Assembly (NCBI GenBank): GCA_023451115.1
Contig: JAEXFV010000154.1
Coordinates: 5,188-69,187, forward strand
Direction: 5' to 3'
DNA from: Bacillota bacterium
Lineage (GTDB): Bacteria > Bacillota > Clostridia > Christensenellales > CAG-138
DNA: 64,000 nt
Made by a program: the position numbers and the translations under genes. Numbering within the stretch: the first letter of the stretch is position 1; each line of letters opens with the position of its first letter. Below are positions 35,494 through 45,174 of the stretch, piece after piece. The notes beneath the pieces are model-generated. The model worked only from the letters and a program-made list of their open reading frames with translations. It made no database searches and was not told where the DNA came from.

Positions 35494-37524
35494 ATGAATA
35501 CGTTTCAGGTAGTGGCCCCGTACGAACCCCAAGGGGATCAGCCCCAGGCCATCGAACTGTTGAGCCAGGGCGTGTTGCGGGGGGATAAAAATCAAGTGCT
35601 GTTGGGCGTTACCGGCAGCGGAAAAACCTTTACCATGGCAAAAGTGATTGAGCGGGTACAAAAACCAACTTTGGTACTGGCGCACAATAAAACCTTGGCC
35701 GCTCAGCTTTGTTCTGAATTTAAAGAATTTTTTCCGGACAGCGCGGTGGAATACTTTGTGTCCTACTATGACTATTATCAGCCGGAAGCCTATATTGCAT
35801 CTACCGACACGTATATCGAAAAAGTAAGCACCGTCAACGATGAGATTGATAAGCTGCGGCATAGCGCCACCTGCGCCCTCAATGAACGGCGGGATGTGAT
35901 CATCGTAGCGTCAGTGTCCTGCATTTATGCCCTGGGAGATCCGGAGGAGTATTTAAAACTCTCCATTTCCCTGCGCAGGGGGATGGAGATCGACCGGGAT
36001 GCGGTGATGCGCCGCCTGGTGGATATTCAGTACCAGCGGAATGATTTTGAGTTTGACCGGGGCGCCTTCCGGGTGCGGGGGGATGTGTTGGAGATCTTTC
36101 CTATGAACTGGTCGGACAAAGCCATCCGGGTTGAGTTTTTCGGGGATGAGATTGAGCGCATCAGCGAGGTCAACCCGTTAACCGGGGAAATTTTGCTGGA
36201 CCGTGCCCATGTGGCCGTATTTCCTGCCTCCCATTACGCTACCAGCCGGGACAAGCTCAACGCTGCCATGGATGAGATTGAGGGGGACATGTACAAGCGC
36301 GTGGCGGAATTTAAGGCGCAGGATAAGCTGCTGGAAGCCCAACGCATTGAACAGCGTACGTTGTATGACCTGGAGATGATGCGGGAAATTGGCTACTGTA
36401 CCGGCATTGAAAATTATTCCCGCTATTTTGACGGGCGCAAGCCGGGGCAGCCGCCCTTTACCTTGCTGGACTATTTCCCTGATGATTTTTTGCTGTTTGT
36501 GGATGAAAGCCATGTAACGCTGCCCCAAGTGCGCGGGATGTACCGGGGAGACCGGGCCCGCAAAGACAGCCTGGTAGAGTTTGGCTTTCGTATTCCATCC
36601 GCGTATGATAACCGGCCTTTGCAGTTTGAAGAGTTTGCACAGCGCCTCAATCAGGTGATTTATGTTTCCGCTACCCCCGGGGAATACGAGTTGGGGCTTG
36701 CCACCCAGGTGGCAGAGCAAATCATCCGTCCCACCGGCTTATTGGACCCGGAGGTGATGGTGCGGCCGGTAAAAGGGCAGGTGGACGACCTGCTGGGGGA
36801 AGTACGCCAGATGGCGGAAAAAGGCTATCGGACGCTGGTGACTACCCTCACCAAGCGTATGGCAGAAAACCTTACGGAATATTTGGATGGAATGGGCGTG
36901 CGGGTGCGCTATATGCACAGCGATATTGAAACCATTGAGCGCATGGAGATCATCCGGGATTTGCGCTTAGGGGAGTTTGATGTGCTGGTGGGCATCAACC
37001 TGCTGCGGGAAGGACTAGATCTTCCGGAGGTAGGCCTGGTAGCAATTTTAGATGCGGATAAGGAAGGCTTTTTGCGCTCCACTACGTCTTTAATTCAAAC
37101 CATTGGCCGCGCTGCCCGCAATGTGGATGGGCGGGTTATCCTATATGCGGATGAAATTACCCCTTCCATGCGGGTGGCTATGGATGAAACACAACGCCGC
37201 CGTGCCAAGCAGCAGGCTTATAATCAGGCCAACGGCATTACGCCCCAGAGCATCCATAAGGCTGTGCGCAGCGTGCTGGAGATTTCCTCCAAAGTAAGGG
37301 ATCGGCAACAGGAACTCAGCGGGGAAGAAAAACAGCAGCGTATCGAAATTTTGACCCAGCAGATGCGGGAAGCTGCCCAAGCGCTGGAATTTGAGGCTGC
37401 CGCCAAGCTCCGGGATGAGATGCTGGCACTCAAAGGGGAAGGCGGCGTTGCAGAGGCGGCGAAAAAGGCTGCGCCGGGTACGGTGGGCAGCAAGCGAAGA
37501 GCCCGGGGACGTACCCGCAAATAG
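35494..37524 (+). CDS. uvrB: Excinuclease ABC subunit B
   Basis: A 676-residue nucleotide excision repair helicase that loads on damaged DNA with UvrA and recruits UvrC. Walker A is in [10 protein letters not shown] (about 40); the damage-probing beta-hairpin is [11 protein letters not shown]; Walker B is [11 protein letters not shown]; helicase motifs [13 protein letters not shown] and QTIGRAARN follow. A C-terminal UVR motif (about 625-655, [17 protein letters not shown]) binds UvrC. A basic tail RRARGRTRK follows. GGAGGAG precedes ATG. uvrA follows 72 bp downstream. Confidence 0.97.
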   Translation: MNTFQVVAPYEPQGDQPQAIELLSQGVLRGDKNQVLLGVTGSGKTFTMAKVIERVQKPTLVLAHNKTLAAQLCSEFKEFFPDSAVEYFVSYYDYYQPEAYIASTDTYIEKVSTVNDEIDKLRHSATCALNERRDVIIVASVSCIYALGDPEEYLKLSISLRRGMEIDRDAVMRRLVDIQYQRNDFEFDRGAFRVRGDVLEIFPMNWSDKAIRVEFFGDEIERISEVNPLTGEILLDRAHVAVFPASHYATSRDKLNAAMDEIEGDMYKRVAEFKAQDKLLEAQRIEQRTLYDLEMMREIGYCTGIENYSRYFDGRKPGQPPFTLLDYFPDDFLLFVDESHVTLPQVRGMYRGDRARKDSLVEFGFRIPSAYDNRPLQFEEFAQRLNQVIYVSATPGEYELGLATQVAEQIIRPTGLLDPEVMVRPVKGQVDDLLGEVRQMAEKGYRTLVTTLTKRMAENLTEYLDGMGVRVRYMHSDIETIERMEIIRDLRLGEFDVLVGINLLREGLDLPEVGLVAILDADKEGFLRSTTSLIQTIGRAARNVDGRVILYADEITPSMRVAMDETQRRRAKQQAYNQANGITPQSIHKAVRSVLEISSKVRDRQQELSGEEKQQRIEILTQQMREAAQALEFEAAAKLRDEMLALKGEGGVAEAAKKAAPGTVGSKRRARGRTRK

Positions 37525-37596
37525 CCCGGTATGCTGATTGCAGGGAGATATACTGGGCGATAATGGATAAGAAAGGCAAGCAACACAGGAAAACAC

Positions 37597-40434
37597 ATGA
37601 AAGACGCAATCGTAATCAAGGGCGCGCGGGAACATAACCTGAAAAATGTGGATGTAACCCTGCCCAGAAACAAACTCATTGTAATGACTGGGTTATCCGG
37701 TTCAGGCAAATCCAGCCTGGCCTTTGATACCATATATGCCGAGGGGCAGCGCCGGTATGTGGAAAGCCTCTCTTCCTATGCCCGAATGTTTCTGGGGCAG
37801 ATGGAAAAACCGGAAGTGGACTACATCGAGGGCCTGAGCCCTGCAATTTCTATCGATCAGAAAAGCACCAGCCACAACCCGCGCTCCACAGTAGGCACGG
37901 TGACGGAAATTCATGATTACCTTCGCCTGCTCTATGCGCGCTGCGGCGTGCCTCATTGCCCCAAGTGCGGTAAGCGCATTGAGCGGCAAACCGTGGATCA
38001 GGTAGTGGACCAGGTGATGGCGCTGGCAGAAGGTACCCGCATCCAGGTGGTGGCCCCCTGTGTGCGGGGCCGCAAAGGCGAACATGCCAAACTGCTGGAG
38101 CAGCTGCAAAAGGACGGTTACGTGAGGGTGCGGGTGGATGGCGTTCAATACGATATTACGGATGTTCCGCCGCTGGAGAAAAAATTGAAGCACACCATCG
38201 AAGCCGTGATCGACCGGCTGGTGATTAAGCCCGGCATTGGAAGCAGGCTGTCCGACTCGTTGGAAACTGCTTTTCGTATGGCGGAAAATTTGGCTATTGT
38301 AGACATTGTGGGCGGGAAGAGCCTGCTGTTTTCTCAGAATTATGCCTGCCCGGACTGCGGCATTTCCATGGAGGAACTCAGCCCCCGGATGTTCTCCTTC
38401 AACAATCCATATGGCGCTTGCCCCACCTGCTCCGGACTGGGATCGTTGATGAAGATTGACCCGGATTTGGTCATTCCAGACCGCAGCCTGAGTCTTAACC
38501 AGGGGGCGGTAAATGTTTCCGGCTGGAACAGCGCTTCCAAAGGCAGCATTGCAGCCATGTATTTTAAAGCTTTGGGGGAGTATCTGGGATTTTCCCTGGA
38601 TACGCCGGTACGGGACTTACCCAAAAAGGCTCTGGACGCTATCCTTTATGGCACGGGGAAGGAAAAGCTTCACATTGCTTATGAAAAGGATTATGGAGCG
38701 GGCACCTTTGACGCTCCCTTTGAGGGCATTGTCAATAATCTGGAGCGGCGTTACCGGGAGACCCAGAGCGATTACGCCAAGCAGGAGCTGGAGGCGTACA
38801 TGTCCCATATTCTCTGCCCGGACTGTAAAGGCAAACGGCTCAAGCCGGAAAGCCTGGCCGTCACGCTGGGGCAGGAGGGCAGTGGGAAAAATATCGCCCA
38901 GCTGAGCGATATGACGGTGCTGGAAGCGCGAAAATTTATTTTAGGCCTCCGACTCACCCCTGCCCAAAAGATCATTGCCGCTCAAATTTTTAAAGAGATC
39001 GACGCCCGCCTGGGCTTTTTGGTGGATGTAGGGTTGGATTATCTCACCCTGTCCCGGGCAGCTATGACCTTATCCGGGGGAGAGGCTCAGCGTATTCGGC
39101 TGGCCACCCAGATTGGCTCCGGACTGGTGGGGGTTTTGTATATCCTGGATGAACCCAGCATCGGCCTGCACCAGCGGGACAACGCCAGGCTGCTGGAAAC
39201 CTTAAAGCACATGCGGGATTTGGGGAATACGCTGATTGTAGTAGAGCATGATGAGGAAACCATGCTGGCGGCGGATTACCTGGTGGACATTGGCCCTGGA
39301 GCAGGGGCGCATGGCGGAGAGATCATCGGCGCAGGCACACCCCAACAGATTATGGATACGCCCGGCTCTATTACCGGTGATTATCTTTCCGGGCGCAAAT
39401 GTATCCCCATTCCGGCCCAGCGCAGGCCATTAAATGGCAAGTGGCTGCAGGTGAAAGGGGCGCGGGCCAATAACCTGCGCAATATCGACGTGGATATTCC
39501 GCTGGGGATGTTTACCTGCGTTACCGGGGTTTCCGGCTCCGGCAAATCCAGCTTGGTGAATGAGATCATCAAAAAGACGCTGCTGCGGGACTTGAACCGG
39601 GCACGCACCCGGCCCGGGGACTGCGATGGGGTGACAGGGCTGGAATACCTGGATAAGATTATTGATATCGACCAAAGCCCCATCGGCCGCACACCGCGCA
39701 GCAACCCCGCCACCTATACGGGCCTGTTCGATTTGGTACGGGAAGTGTTTGCTATGACGCCCGATGCAAAGCTCAGGGGATATACCAACGGCCGGTTCAG
39801 CTTTAACGTAAAGGGAGGGCGCTGCGAGGCCTGCCGGGGAGACGGTATCATCAAAATTGAGATGCACTTTTTGCCGGATGTATATGTGCCCTGCGAGGTG
39901 TGCGGCGGGCGGCGCTACAACCGGGAAACCCTGGAAGTGAAATATAAGGGCAAAAGCATATACGACGTGCTGGAAATGACGGTGGAAGAGGCGCTGAACT
40001 TTTTTGCCCCCCTGCCGAAGCTGGCAAAAAAGCTCCAGACTTTATATGATGTAGGCTTGGGGTATGTGAAGCTGGGGCAGCCCTCTACCCAACTTTCCGG
40101 CGGTGAGGCCCAGCGGGTGAAACTGGCCACGGAATTGAGCCGGCGGGATACCGGGAAAACCCTTTATGTGCTGGACGAACCTACCACTGGCCTGCATGTG
40201 GCGGATGTGGAGCGGCTATTGGGCATTTTGCAGCGCCTGTGTGAAAACGGCAGCTCCGTGCTGGTGATTGAGCATAACCTGGATGTCATAAAAACTGCGG
40301 ACTATATCATTGATATGGGCCCGGAAGGCGGGGATCGGGGCGGCATGGTTGTGGCGCAGGGTACGCCCGAGGAAGTGGCAAAAATGCCCCAGAGCTATAC
40401 CGGGCAGTATTTGGCAAAGCTTTTGCAAAAATAA
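37597..40434 (+). CDS. uvrA: Excinuclease ABC subunit A
   Basis: A 945-residue ABC-type damage sensor. It has two ATP sites: Walker A in [12 protein letters not shown] (about 33) and [12 protein letters not shown] (about 647), and two signatures [12 protein letters not shown] and [12 protein letters not shown]. Zinc modules are seen at CPKC/, CPDC...CPTC and CEAC...CEVC ([17 protein letters not shown]). Length is usual for the family. The ribosome site is modest (CAGGAAAAC). Likely co-transcribed with uvrB. A terminator follows at 40444. Confidence 0.97.
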   Translation: MKDAIVIKGAREHNLKNVDVTLPRNKLIVMTGLSGSGKSSLAFDTIYAEGQRRYVESLSSYARMFLGQMEKPEVDYIEGLSPAISIDQKSTSHNPRSTVGTVTEIHDYLRLLYARCGVPHCPKCGKRIERQTVDQVVDQVMALAEGTRIQVVAPCVRGRKGEHAKLLEQLQKDGYVRVRVDGVQYDITDVPPLEKKLKHTIEAVIDRLVIKPGIGSRLSDSLETAFRMAENLAIVDIVGGKSLLFSQNYACPDCGISMEELSPRMFSFNNPYGACPTCSGLGSLMKIDPDLVIPDRSLSLNQGAVNVSGWNSASKGSIAAMYFKALGEYLGFSLDTPVRDLPKKALDAILYGTGKEKLHIAYEKDYGAGTFDAPFEGIVNNLERRYRETQSDYAKQELEAYMSHILCPDCKGKRLKPESLAVTLGQEGSGKNIAQLSDMTVLEARKFILGLRLTPAQKIIAAQIFKEIDARLGFLVDVGLDYLTLSRAAMTLSGGEAQRIRLATQIGSGLVGVLYILDEPSIGLHQRDNARLLETLKHMRDLGNTLIVVEHDEETMLAADYLVDIGPGAGAHGGEIIGAGTPQQIMDTPGSITGDYLSGRKCIPIPAQRRPLNGKWLQVKGARANNLRNIDVDIPLGMFTCVTGVSGSGKSSLVNEIIKKTLLRDLNRARTRPGDCDGVTGLEYLDKIIDIDQSPIGRTPRSNPATYTGLFDLVREVFAMTPDAKLRGYTNGRFSFNVKGGRCEACRGDGIIKIEMHFLPDVYVPCEVCGGRRYNRETLEVKYKGKSIYDVLEMTVEEALNFFAPLPKLAKKLQTLYDVGLGYVKLGQPSTQLSGGEAQRVKLATELSRRDTGKTLYVLDEPTTGLHVADVERLLGILQRLCENGSSVLVIEHNLDVIKTADYIIDMGPEGGDRGGMVVAQGTPEEVAKMPQSYTGQYLAKLLQK

Positions 40435-40443
40435 TGGGTTTTA

Positions 40444-40485
40444 CAGAACCTCTTGGAAATGTTAAAATTCCCAGGGGTTCTTTCT
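40444..40485 (+). terminator. Intrinsic terminator after uvrA
   Basis: AGAACCTCTTGG pairs with CCCAGGGGTTCT (one mismatch, one G-U), then TTCTTTCTT. Confidence 0.65.
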
Positions 40486-40504
40486 TCCGGCCTACTTGGC
40501 TTGG

Positions 40505-40556
40505 GAGATTTCAACAAGGCGCTATGGGAAAGCCCCTGGATTCGGTCACCTGATCC
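40505..40556 (+). repeat. Two-hairpin intergenic motif, partial copy
   Basis: The linker GATTTCAACAAGGCGCTATG closely matches the one at 12735-12753, and CACCT follows downstream, but stem 1 and stem 2 are not clearly formed. Possibly a decayed copy. Confidence 0.3.
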
Positions 40557-40681
40557 GGGCACGCGGGGCGGCTATACAATCCCGCTGCCTTGGTGTAAAA
40601 TAACAATAGCGGCCAGAGGCCGGGGATCTGCCCTGCAATGCTTTGGGGCTGGTCAGCATCGTATCATCAGGGGGAGTGTAA

Positions 40682-41422
40682 ATGGAATTTACCATGGAGC
40701 GTTGGTATTCTGCTGTGGGGCAGCGCTTTGCTGTGCGCAAATATGCGGGCGCACCAGGCTCGGAAGAACTGCAGGCGTTGGAGCAGGTGGCAAAAACCTT
40801 AACCGGGCAGGGGGTACGCATCGCTCTTTGCCAAAATGACCGGATTTTTTCACCCATCTTTTTAGGTTATGGCAAAGTGAAAGGAACCAATTGCTTTGGC
40901 GCAATGATACGCAAAGAGGATTCTCCCGCTTATTTGCAAGGGTATCTGGGGGAGGCGTTTGCGCTGGAGTGCACGGCTCTGGGGCTGGGGACCTGCTGGC
41001 TGGCCAACTACAATAAAAAGGCGGCGCAGGCCGTTGTGCCTTTGGAAGAAGGCGAGGCGCTGGGTTGCATTATTGCTGTGGGGCAGCCTGGGGAATCTTA
41101 TGCAGCACGACCCCGCAAAACATTGGATCGATTAACCGGATTAAGCCAGGAGGCGTTGCAGGATCTGCCGGAATGGCAGCAAAGGGCTTTGGAGTGTGCC
41201 AGAATGGCGCCCTCCGCCGTCAACGGCCAGCCCTGGAGGTTTTTACCGGAAGAGGACGCCATCCGGGTGGTGAACACCAGCAACAACTATGGCCACGGCA
41301 AGCTGGATTGCGGCATTGCTATGTTGCATATCGAGTTGGGTGCCGCCCATTGCGGCGTTGCGGGAGATTGGCGCTTTGAAGGGGAGGATGCGGTATTTGT
41401 CCCCGTTACCTACGGAAATTGA
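40682..41422 (+). CDS. Nitroreductase-family oxidoreductase
   Basis: A 246-residue FMN-binding nitroreductase-fold protein of the putative TM nitroreductase subgroup. It begins ERWYSAVGQRFAVRKYAG and has LGEAFALECTALGLGTCWLANYN, typical of the second flavin-binding segment, and RMAPSAVNGQPWRF. It ends AVFVPVTYGN. Its electron acceptor is unknown. GGGGGAG precedes ATG. Single-gene unit, closed by a strong terminator. Confidence 0.85.
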   Translation: MEFTMERWYSAVGQRFAVRKYAGAPGSEELQALEQVAKTLTGQGVRIALCQNDRIFSPIFLGYGKVKGTNCFGAMIRKEDSPAYLQGYLGEAFALECTALGLGTCWLANYNKKAAQAVVPLEEGEALGCIIAVGQPGESYAARPRKTLDRLTGLSQEALQDLPEWQQRALECARMAPSAVNGQPWRFLPEEDAIRVVNTSNNYGHGKLDCGIAMLHIELGAAHCGVAGDWRFEGEDAVFVPVTYGN

Positions 41423-41426
41423 AAAA

Positions 41427-41460
41427 TAAAAGCGTTCCGGCAAAAGCCGGAACGCTTTTA
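41427..41460. terminator. Bidirectional intrinsic terminator
   Basis: Perfect 15-bp stem TAAAAGCGTTCCGGC / GCCGGAACGCTTTTA with loop AAAA. Shared with the convergent cyclic-di-AMP receptor gene. Confidence 0.9.
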
Positions 41461-41525
41461 TGGTTTTCCTGAGGGATCAACCCCGATGGCTGCGATTGCC
41501 GAGGATTTCCTGGCTGTTCAGGGCT

Positions 41526-41867
41526 TTATACTTTTTGGAACTGTTCCACATCCACTACGAAGATGGTACTGCCGCCAACATCCACCTGTATGGGGATGGG
41601 CATGTCATTAACGCCGGCACATTGGTTGCCCTCCGCAATGGTGGGGGTGGAATACATGGTGGTTTTGCGTTGTCCCGCGCATTCCTTAATGATCGACAGC
41701 GCTTTTTCAATTTGATGATCCTCTGCACAGATCATCAGCGTGGAGTTTTTCGTTTTTAAAAAGCCCCCTGTTGTGGATAAATGGGTTACAAAATAGCCGG
41801 ACTGATTGAGCTTGGCAATGGTGTCGTCCTTGTCCTCTTTATGGACAATCGCTAAAATCAGTTTCAT
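41526..41867 (-). CDS. darA: Cyclic-di-AMP receptor, PII-like (DarA/PstA family)
   Basis: A 113-residue trimeric PII-like signal receptor. The family hallmarks are clear: MKLILAIVHKED start, FVTHLSTTGGFLKTKNSTL (nucleotide-binding T-loop base) and the C-terminal VDVGGSTIFVVDVEQF. DarA/PstA binds cyclic-di-AMP in Firmicutes. In the usual family locus it sits near tmk and holB; here it lies near yhaM. The trkA-trkH genes in this window are typical cyclic-di-AMP targets, but a link is inference. Confidence 0.9.
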   Translation of the reverse strand: MKLILAIVHKEDKDDTIAKLNQSGYFVTHLSTTGGFLKTKNSTLMICAEDHQIEKALSIIKECAGQRKTTMYSTPTIAEGNQCAGVNDMPIPIQVDVGGSTIFVVDVEQFQKV

Positions 41868-41952
41868 AAATTGTGCCTCCCTTAGGATCTTTTATGGTTA
41901 GGCATGGAGGGTCGTGTTTTCCTGCCTTAAGGTTTCGCAGAAAGGGCAATGG

Positions 41953-42921
41953 TTAGGACTTTTTTAAATGCCCATGGCCGTGCTGATAAAGCTGGCGATT
42001 GTCCAACGCCCAGATGCGCTCAGAAAATCCGCCAACCGGCACGCCTGCAAGGGCATCAAACATTTCATACATGCGGCTGTCCAGCATATCCAGCTCGGAA
42101 AGCACTTCCGCTTCCGGAAACATAGGAGGCCGGGGACTGCCGAATTCCGGCACGCCATGGTGGGAGAGCAGCATATGCTGCACCAGCATGCAAAGGCTTT
42201 GGGGGATGTCCAGCAGTTCACAGGTGGAGCCGATTAAATCCACGCCCATGTTGATGTGCCCCAACAACTGCCCGGGAACGCTGTATCCTCCCGCAACGCC
42301 CAGCTCGCCAACCTCAAGCTCATCCAGCTTTGCGATATCATGTAAAATTGCCCCGGCATACACCAGGTCGGAATCCAGAGCGGGATATTGTTTGCACACT
42401 TCCCGCGCAAGTTGCACAATGCTCAGGGTGTGGTGCAGCAGCCCGCCCCGGGTGGCATGATGCAGTTTTACTGCCGCAGGCGCGCGGAGCAGGCGCTCTT
42501 TGTTGGTGCGCAGCAAATATTGGGCCAGGCGGCAAAGATCCGGATCCTGAAATTCCTCCGCTGTTTGATACAGCTGGTCGTACATCCATTGGCTGTCAAA
42601 GGGTGCACAGGGCACCAGCTGGGACATATCCACGTCATCCTGGGAAGTAACCGGGCGGATACGATCCACCTTGAGCTGTTCCGCCTCTTTCCACAGTGTG
42701 ATGCTGCCCCGCACTTTTACCACCTGATCCGCTTCATAGCTGCCATGCTGCATAGGATTGTAATCCCACAGTTTACCGGGTGCTTCCCCTTCGCAGTCTG
42801 CTAAAATCAGATCCAGATAGTCGCTTCCTTTGCTGTTGACCTTTACCTGCACACTTTTGATGATGCAAAAGCCCTCAAAGATATTGTTTACTGCCTGATT
42901 CAATAGCCGCATTCTGCCCAT
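41953..42921 (-). CDS. yhaM: 3'-5' exoribonuclease YhaM family (OB fold plus HD domain)
   Basis: A 322-residue nuclease of the YhaM group. The N-terminal OB fold (about 15-95, LNQAVNNIFEGFCIIKSVQV) binds nucleic acid. The HD domain has HHATRGGLLHHTLSI (about 154-168), LHDIAKLDEL (HD pair) and MLLSHHGVPEFGSP. YhaM trims RNA 3' ends and has been tied to DNA replication. GGGGAGG lies 7 nt before ATG 42921. It is monocistronic or co-transcribed with darA (85 bp downstream). Confidence 0.9.
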   Translation of the reverse strand: MGRMRLLNQAVNNIFEGFCIIKSVQVKVNSKGSDYLDLILADCEGEAPGKLWDYNPMQHGSYEADQVVKVRGSITLWKEAEQLKVDRIRPVTSQDDVDMSQLVPCAPFDSQWMYDQLYQTAEEFQDPDLCRLAQYLLRTNKERLLRAPAAVKLHHATRGGLLHHTLSIVQLAREVCKQYPALDSDLVYAGAILHDIAKLDELEVGELGVAGGYSVPGQLLGHINMGVDLIGSTCELLDIPQSLCMLVQHMLLSHHGVPEFGSPRPPMFPEAEVLSELDMLDSRMYEMFDALAGVPVGGFSERIWALDNRQLYQHGHGHLKKS

Positions 42922-42955
42922 TCGCTTTCCTCCCCAGCCTTTTGGCTTTCCTTCC

Positions 42956-43011
42956 CTCGAAAGGATTGGCTTTCGAGAGCTTCAACAAAGTTCGGCGTCC
43001 ATAGACCGCCG
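42956..43011 (+). repeat. Two-hairpin intergenic motif, divergent copy
   Basis: Perfect 8-bp stem 1 CTCGAAAG / CTTTCGAG (42956-42977), linker AGCTTCAACAAAGTT, stem 2 CGGCG / CGCCG (42993-43011). Linker shares TTCAACAA with the copy at 40505. Confidence 0.35.
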
Positions 43012-43105
43012 CTCTTTTCAATAGTATAGCATATTGGGAGCGGATATCAGAAGATATTTTCCCTTTCCTGCCGCTTTGTGTTACAATAAATGAAGAAAAT
43101 ATGTT

Positions 43106-43177
43106 CCCCCGCAAACCTTTCCGGCTTTCGGGGGTAAGCAAGAAGCTATGCCAAAGCCGGCGGCTTGGCCACTTTAG
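43106..43177 (+). repeat. Two-hairpin intergenic motif, copy before ychF
   Basis: Stem 1 CCCCCG / CGGGGG (43106-43134), linker TAAGCAAGAAGCTATG, stem 2 CCAA(a)GCC / GGCTTGG (43151-43168), tail CCACTTTAGAG. Closely parallels 12718-12783 in linker (GCAAGRAGCWATG) and tail. Confidence 0.5.
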
Positions 43178-43201
43178 AGAACGACTGGAGATAGAAAGAC
43201 G

Positions 43202-44296
43202 ATGAAACTCGGCGTAGTTGGACTGCCCAATGTTGGAAAGAGCACGTTGTTCAATGCCATCACCCAGGCGGGTGCACAAGCGGCAAATTATCCTTTTTGC
43301 ACCATTGAGCCAAATGTTGGCGTAGTGGCAGTGCCGGATGAGCGGCTGGATGTGCTGGCAAATATGCATCATCCCGAAAAGATTACCCCTACCACCATTG
43401 AATTTGTGGATATTGCAGGGCTGGTGCAGGGCGCTTCCCGGGGAGAGGGGCTGGGAAACAAGTTTCTTTCCCATATCCGGGAGGTAGACGCCATCGTCCA
43501 CGTGGTACGCTGCTTTGAGGACGAGAATATCGTCCATGTAGACGGCTCGGTAGACCCTGTGCGGGACATGGAAACCATTAATTTGGAGTTGGTGCTGGCA
43601 GATCTGGAAACGGTGGAAAAACGGCTGGAAAAGGCCAAAAAGATGTCGAAAGGCGGCGATAAAAAGCAGCTGGAGGAAGCGGCGTTGTTGGAGCGGCTGC
43701 AAAAACATCTGGAGGCGGGCAAGCCTGCCCGCACCCTGGAGCTGGAGGAAGAGGAAAAGGAAGCGGCAAGGGGATTTTTCCTGCTCACATCAAAGCCGGT
43801 GATTTATGTAGCGAATATCAGGGAAGAGGACATTCCCGATAAAGACCATCTGCCTATGGTGCAGGCGCTATATGCTGCGGCCAAAGCGGAAGGGGCGGAG
43901 GCGCTTACCATCTGTGCCCGGGTGGAGGAAGAGCTAAGCGGACTGGAACCGGAAGAAAAACAGGCATTTTTAGAGGAAATGGGCATTGGAGAAAGCGGTT
44001 TGGATCAGCTGGTAAAGGCCTGCTACCGGCTGCTGGGGTTAATCAGTTATCTTACCGCAGGCCCCAAGGAAGTACGGGCATGGACCATCGAAAAAGGAAC
44101 CAAGGCGCCCCAGGCGGCAGGCAAAATCCACTCGGACTTTGAACGGGGATTCATTCGGGCGGAGGTTGTTGCATATGATACGCTGATGGAGCAGGGCGCC
44201 ATGCAGGCCTGCAAAGAAAAAGGCCTGATCCGTTCGGAAGGCAAAGAGTATGTGATGCAGGATGGGGATATTGTGTTGTTCCGTTTCAACGTATAA
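43202..44296 (+). CDS. ychF: Redox-regulated ATPase/GTPase YchF (Obg family)
   Basis: A 364-residue TRAFAC-class P-loop protein. G1 is GLPNVGKSTLFNAIT (about 7-21), G3 is VDIAGLVQGASRGEGLGN (about 70), and the NxxE specificity segment that favours ATP is seen as VANIREED. A coiled-coil helical domain and the C-terminal TGS domain (RAWTIEKGTKAPQAAGKIH, DGDIVLFRF) follow. It binds ribosomes and is linked to oxidative-stress responses. One of the most conserved gene families; no anomalies. Confidence 0.96.
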   Translation: MKLGVVGLPNVGKSTLFNAITQAGAQAANYPFCTIEPNVGVVAVPDERLDVLANMHHPEKITPTTIEFVDIAGLVQGASRGEGLGNKFLSHIREVDAIVHVVRCFEDENIVHVDGSVDPVRDMETINLELVLADLETVEKRLEKAKKMSKGGDKKQLEEAALLERLQKHLEAGKPARTLELEEEEKEAARGFFLLTSKPVIYVANIREEDIPDKDHLPMVQALYAAAKAEGAEALTICARVEEELSGLEPEEKQAFLEEMGIGESGLDQLVKACYRLLGLISYLTAGPKEVRAWTIEKGTKAPQAAGKIHSDFERGFIRAEVVAYDTLMEQGAMQACKEKGLIRSEGKEYVMQDGDIVLFRFNV

Positions 44297-44424
44297 TCCC
44301 TTTTGAGCAGCCACCGGGAAAATAGAATAAAAGGCAAGAAATACAAAAAGGTTGACGCACCATTTGACCAGGGCAGGATCATATGGCGCCAGAATTTTCT
44401 GGGCGCGGAAAGGGAGACAAGCGC

Positions 44425-45018
44425 ATGGAGGCTTTTTTTGCATCGTTGTCTGAGTTTTGCAGCAGCAAAAGCGGTTGGGTGTACGTGTTTATCTTCTGTG
44501 GGAAGATATTTGAGGTGTCCGTATCTACCCTGCGCATTGTGCTGATTAACCGGGGAATTCGGGTGGTAGGCAGTGTAATTGCAGTGCTGGAAGTCACCCT
44601 GTGGCTGATTGTAGCCAGCACGGTGCTGGTGGGGTATCAATCCGACCCGCTGAAAATTCTATTTTATGCATTAGCTTTTGGGCTGGGGAATTTCATGGGA
44701 TCCTGGCTGGATGAACGGCTGGCTTTTGGATTATCCTCTGTGCAGGTGGTGGTGCCGGATGAAGCGGATTCTAACCAACTTTGCCTGATTCTGCGGGAAA
44801 AAGGGTTTGGCGTTACCACTATGGATGTCCATGGCAAAGACGACAGCAAGCATTTTATGCTGTTGCTGATGCTCAAACGAAAACTGCTTAAAGAAGCAAT
44901 GGACACCATTAATCGCAATTGTGAAAAGGCAGTTATCACGGTGAGCGATGTAAAGTCACAAAGAGGCGGCTATCTGCGCAGCCCGGTGCCCCGCCGCCGG
45001 TGGTTGCTGATGAAGTAG
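44425..45018 (+). CDS. DUF2179 / UPF0316 membrane protein
   Basis: A 197-residue protein with an N-terminal three-helix membrane domain (about 18-100, VFIFCGKIFEVSVSTLRIVL, a YebE-type start) and a cytoplasmic C-terminal DUF2179 domain (LILREKGFGVTTMDVHGKD, then LKRKLLKEAMDTINRNCEKA). The latter is a PII-like fold. AAGGGAG precedes ATG 44425 by 8 nt; in-frame upstream ATG 44383 has no site. Function unknown; relatives are suggested to sense small ligands. Confidence 0.85.
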   Translation: MEAFFASLSEFCSSKSGWVYVFIFCGKIFEVSVSTLRIVLINRGIRVVGSVIAVLEVTLWLIVASTVLVGYQSDPLKILFYALAFGLGNFMGSWLDERLAFGLSSVQVVVPDEADSNQLCLILREKGFGVTTMDVHGKDDSKHFMLLLMLKRKLLKEAMDTINRNCEKAVITVSDVKSQRGGYLRSPVPRRRWLLMK

Positions 45019-45038
45019 CACTTGACTTGAAATAAGCA

Positions 45039-45076
45039 AAACCCGGCCTGCAAGGGTGTCCTTGCAGACCGGGTTT
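45039..45076 (+). terminator. Intrinsic terminator after DUF2179 gene
   Basis: AAACCCGG, CTGCAAGG / CCTTGCAG, CCGGGTTT, with one internal mismatch, then TCTGTTT. Confidence 0.8.
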
Positions 45077-45099
45077 CTGTTTGCCTTGCCTCCATGCGC

Positions 45100-45128
45100 T
45101 TGACAAACAGGCGTAGGAGGGATATGAT
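45100..45128 (+). promoter_or_regulatory. Strong promoter of the histidine cluster
   Basis: Consensus TTGACA, exact 17-bp spacing, TATGAT. The leader to the hisZ start at 45175 is about 40 nt, too short for a T-box. Confidence 0.75.
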
Positions 45129-45174
45129 ATGTTTTATCGATTTAGCACGCTAAAGCAAAGGCGGTTGAGAATAT

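Noticed and set aside
45129..45174. T-box leader before hisZ
   Set aside because: The predicted transcript leader is about 40 nt, far shorter than a T-box.
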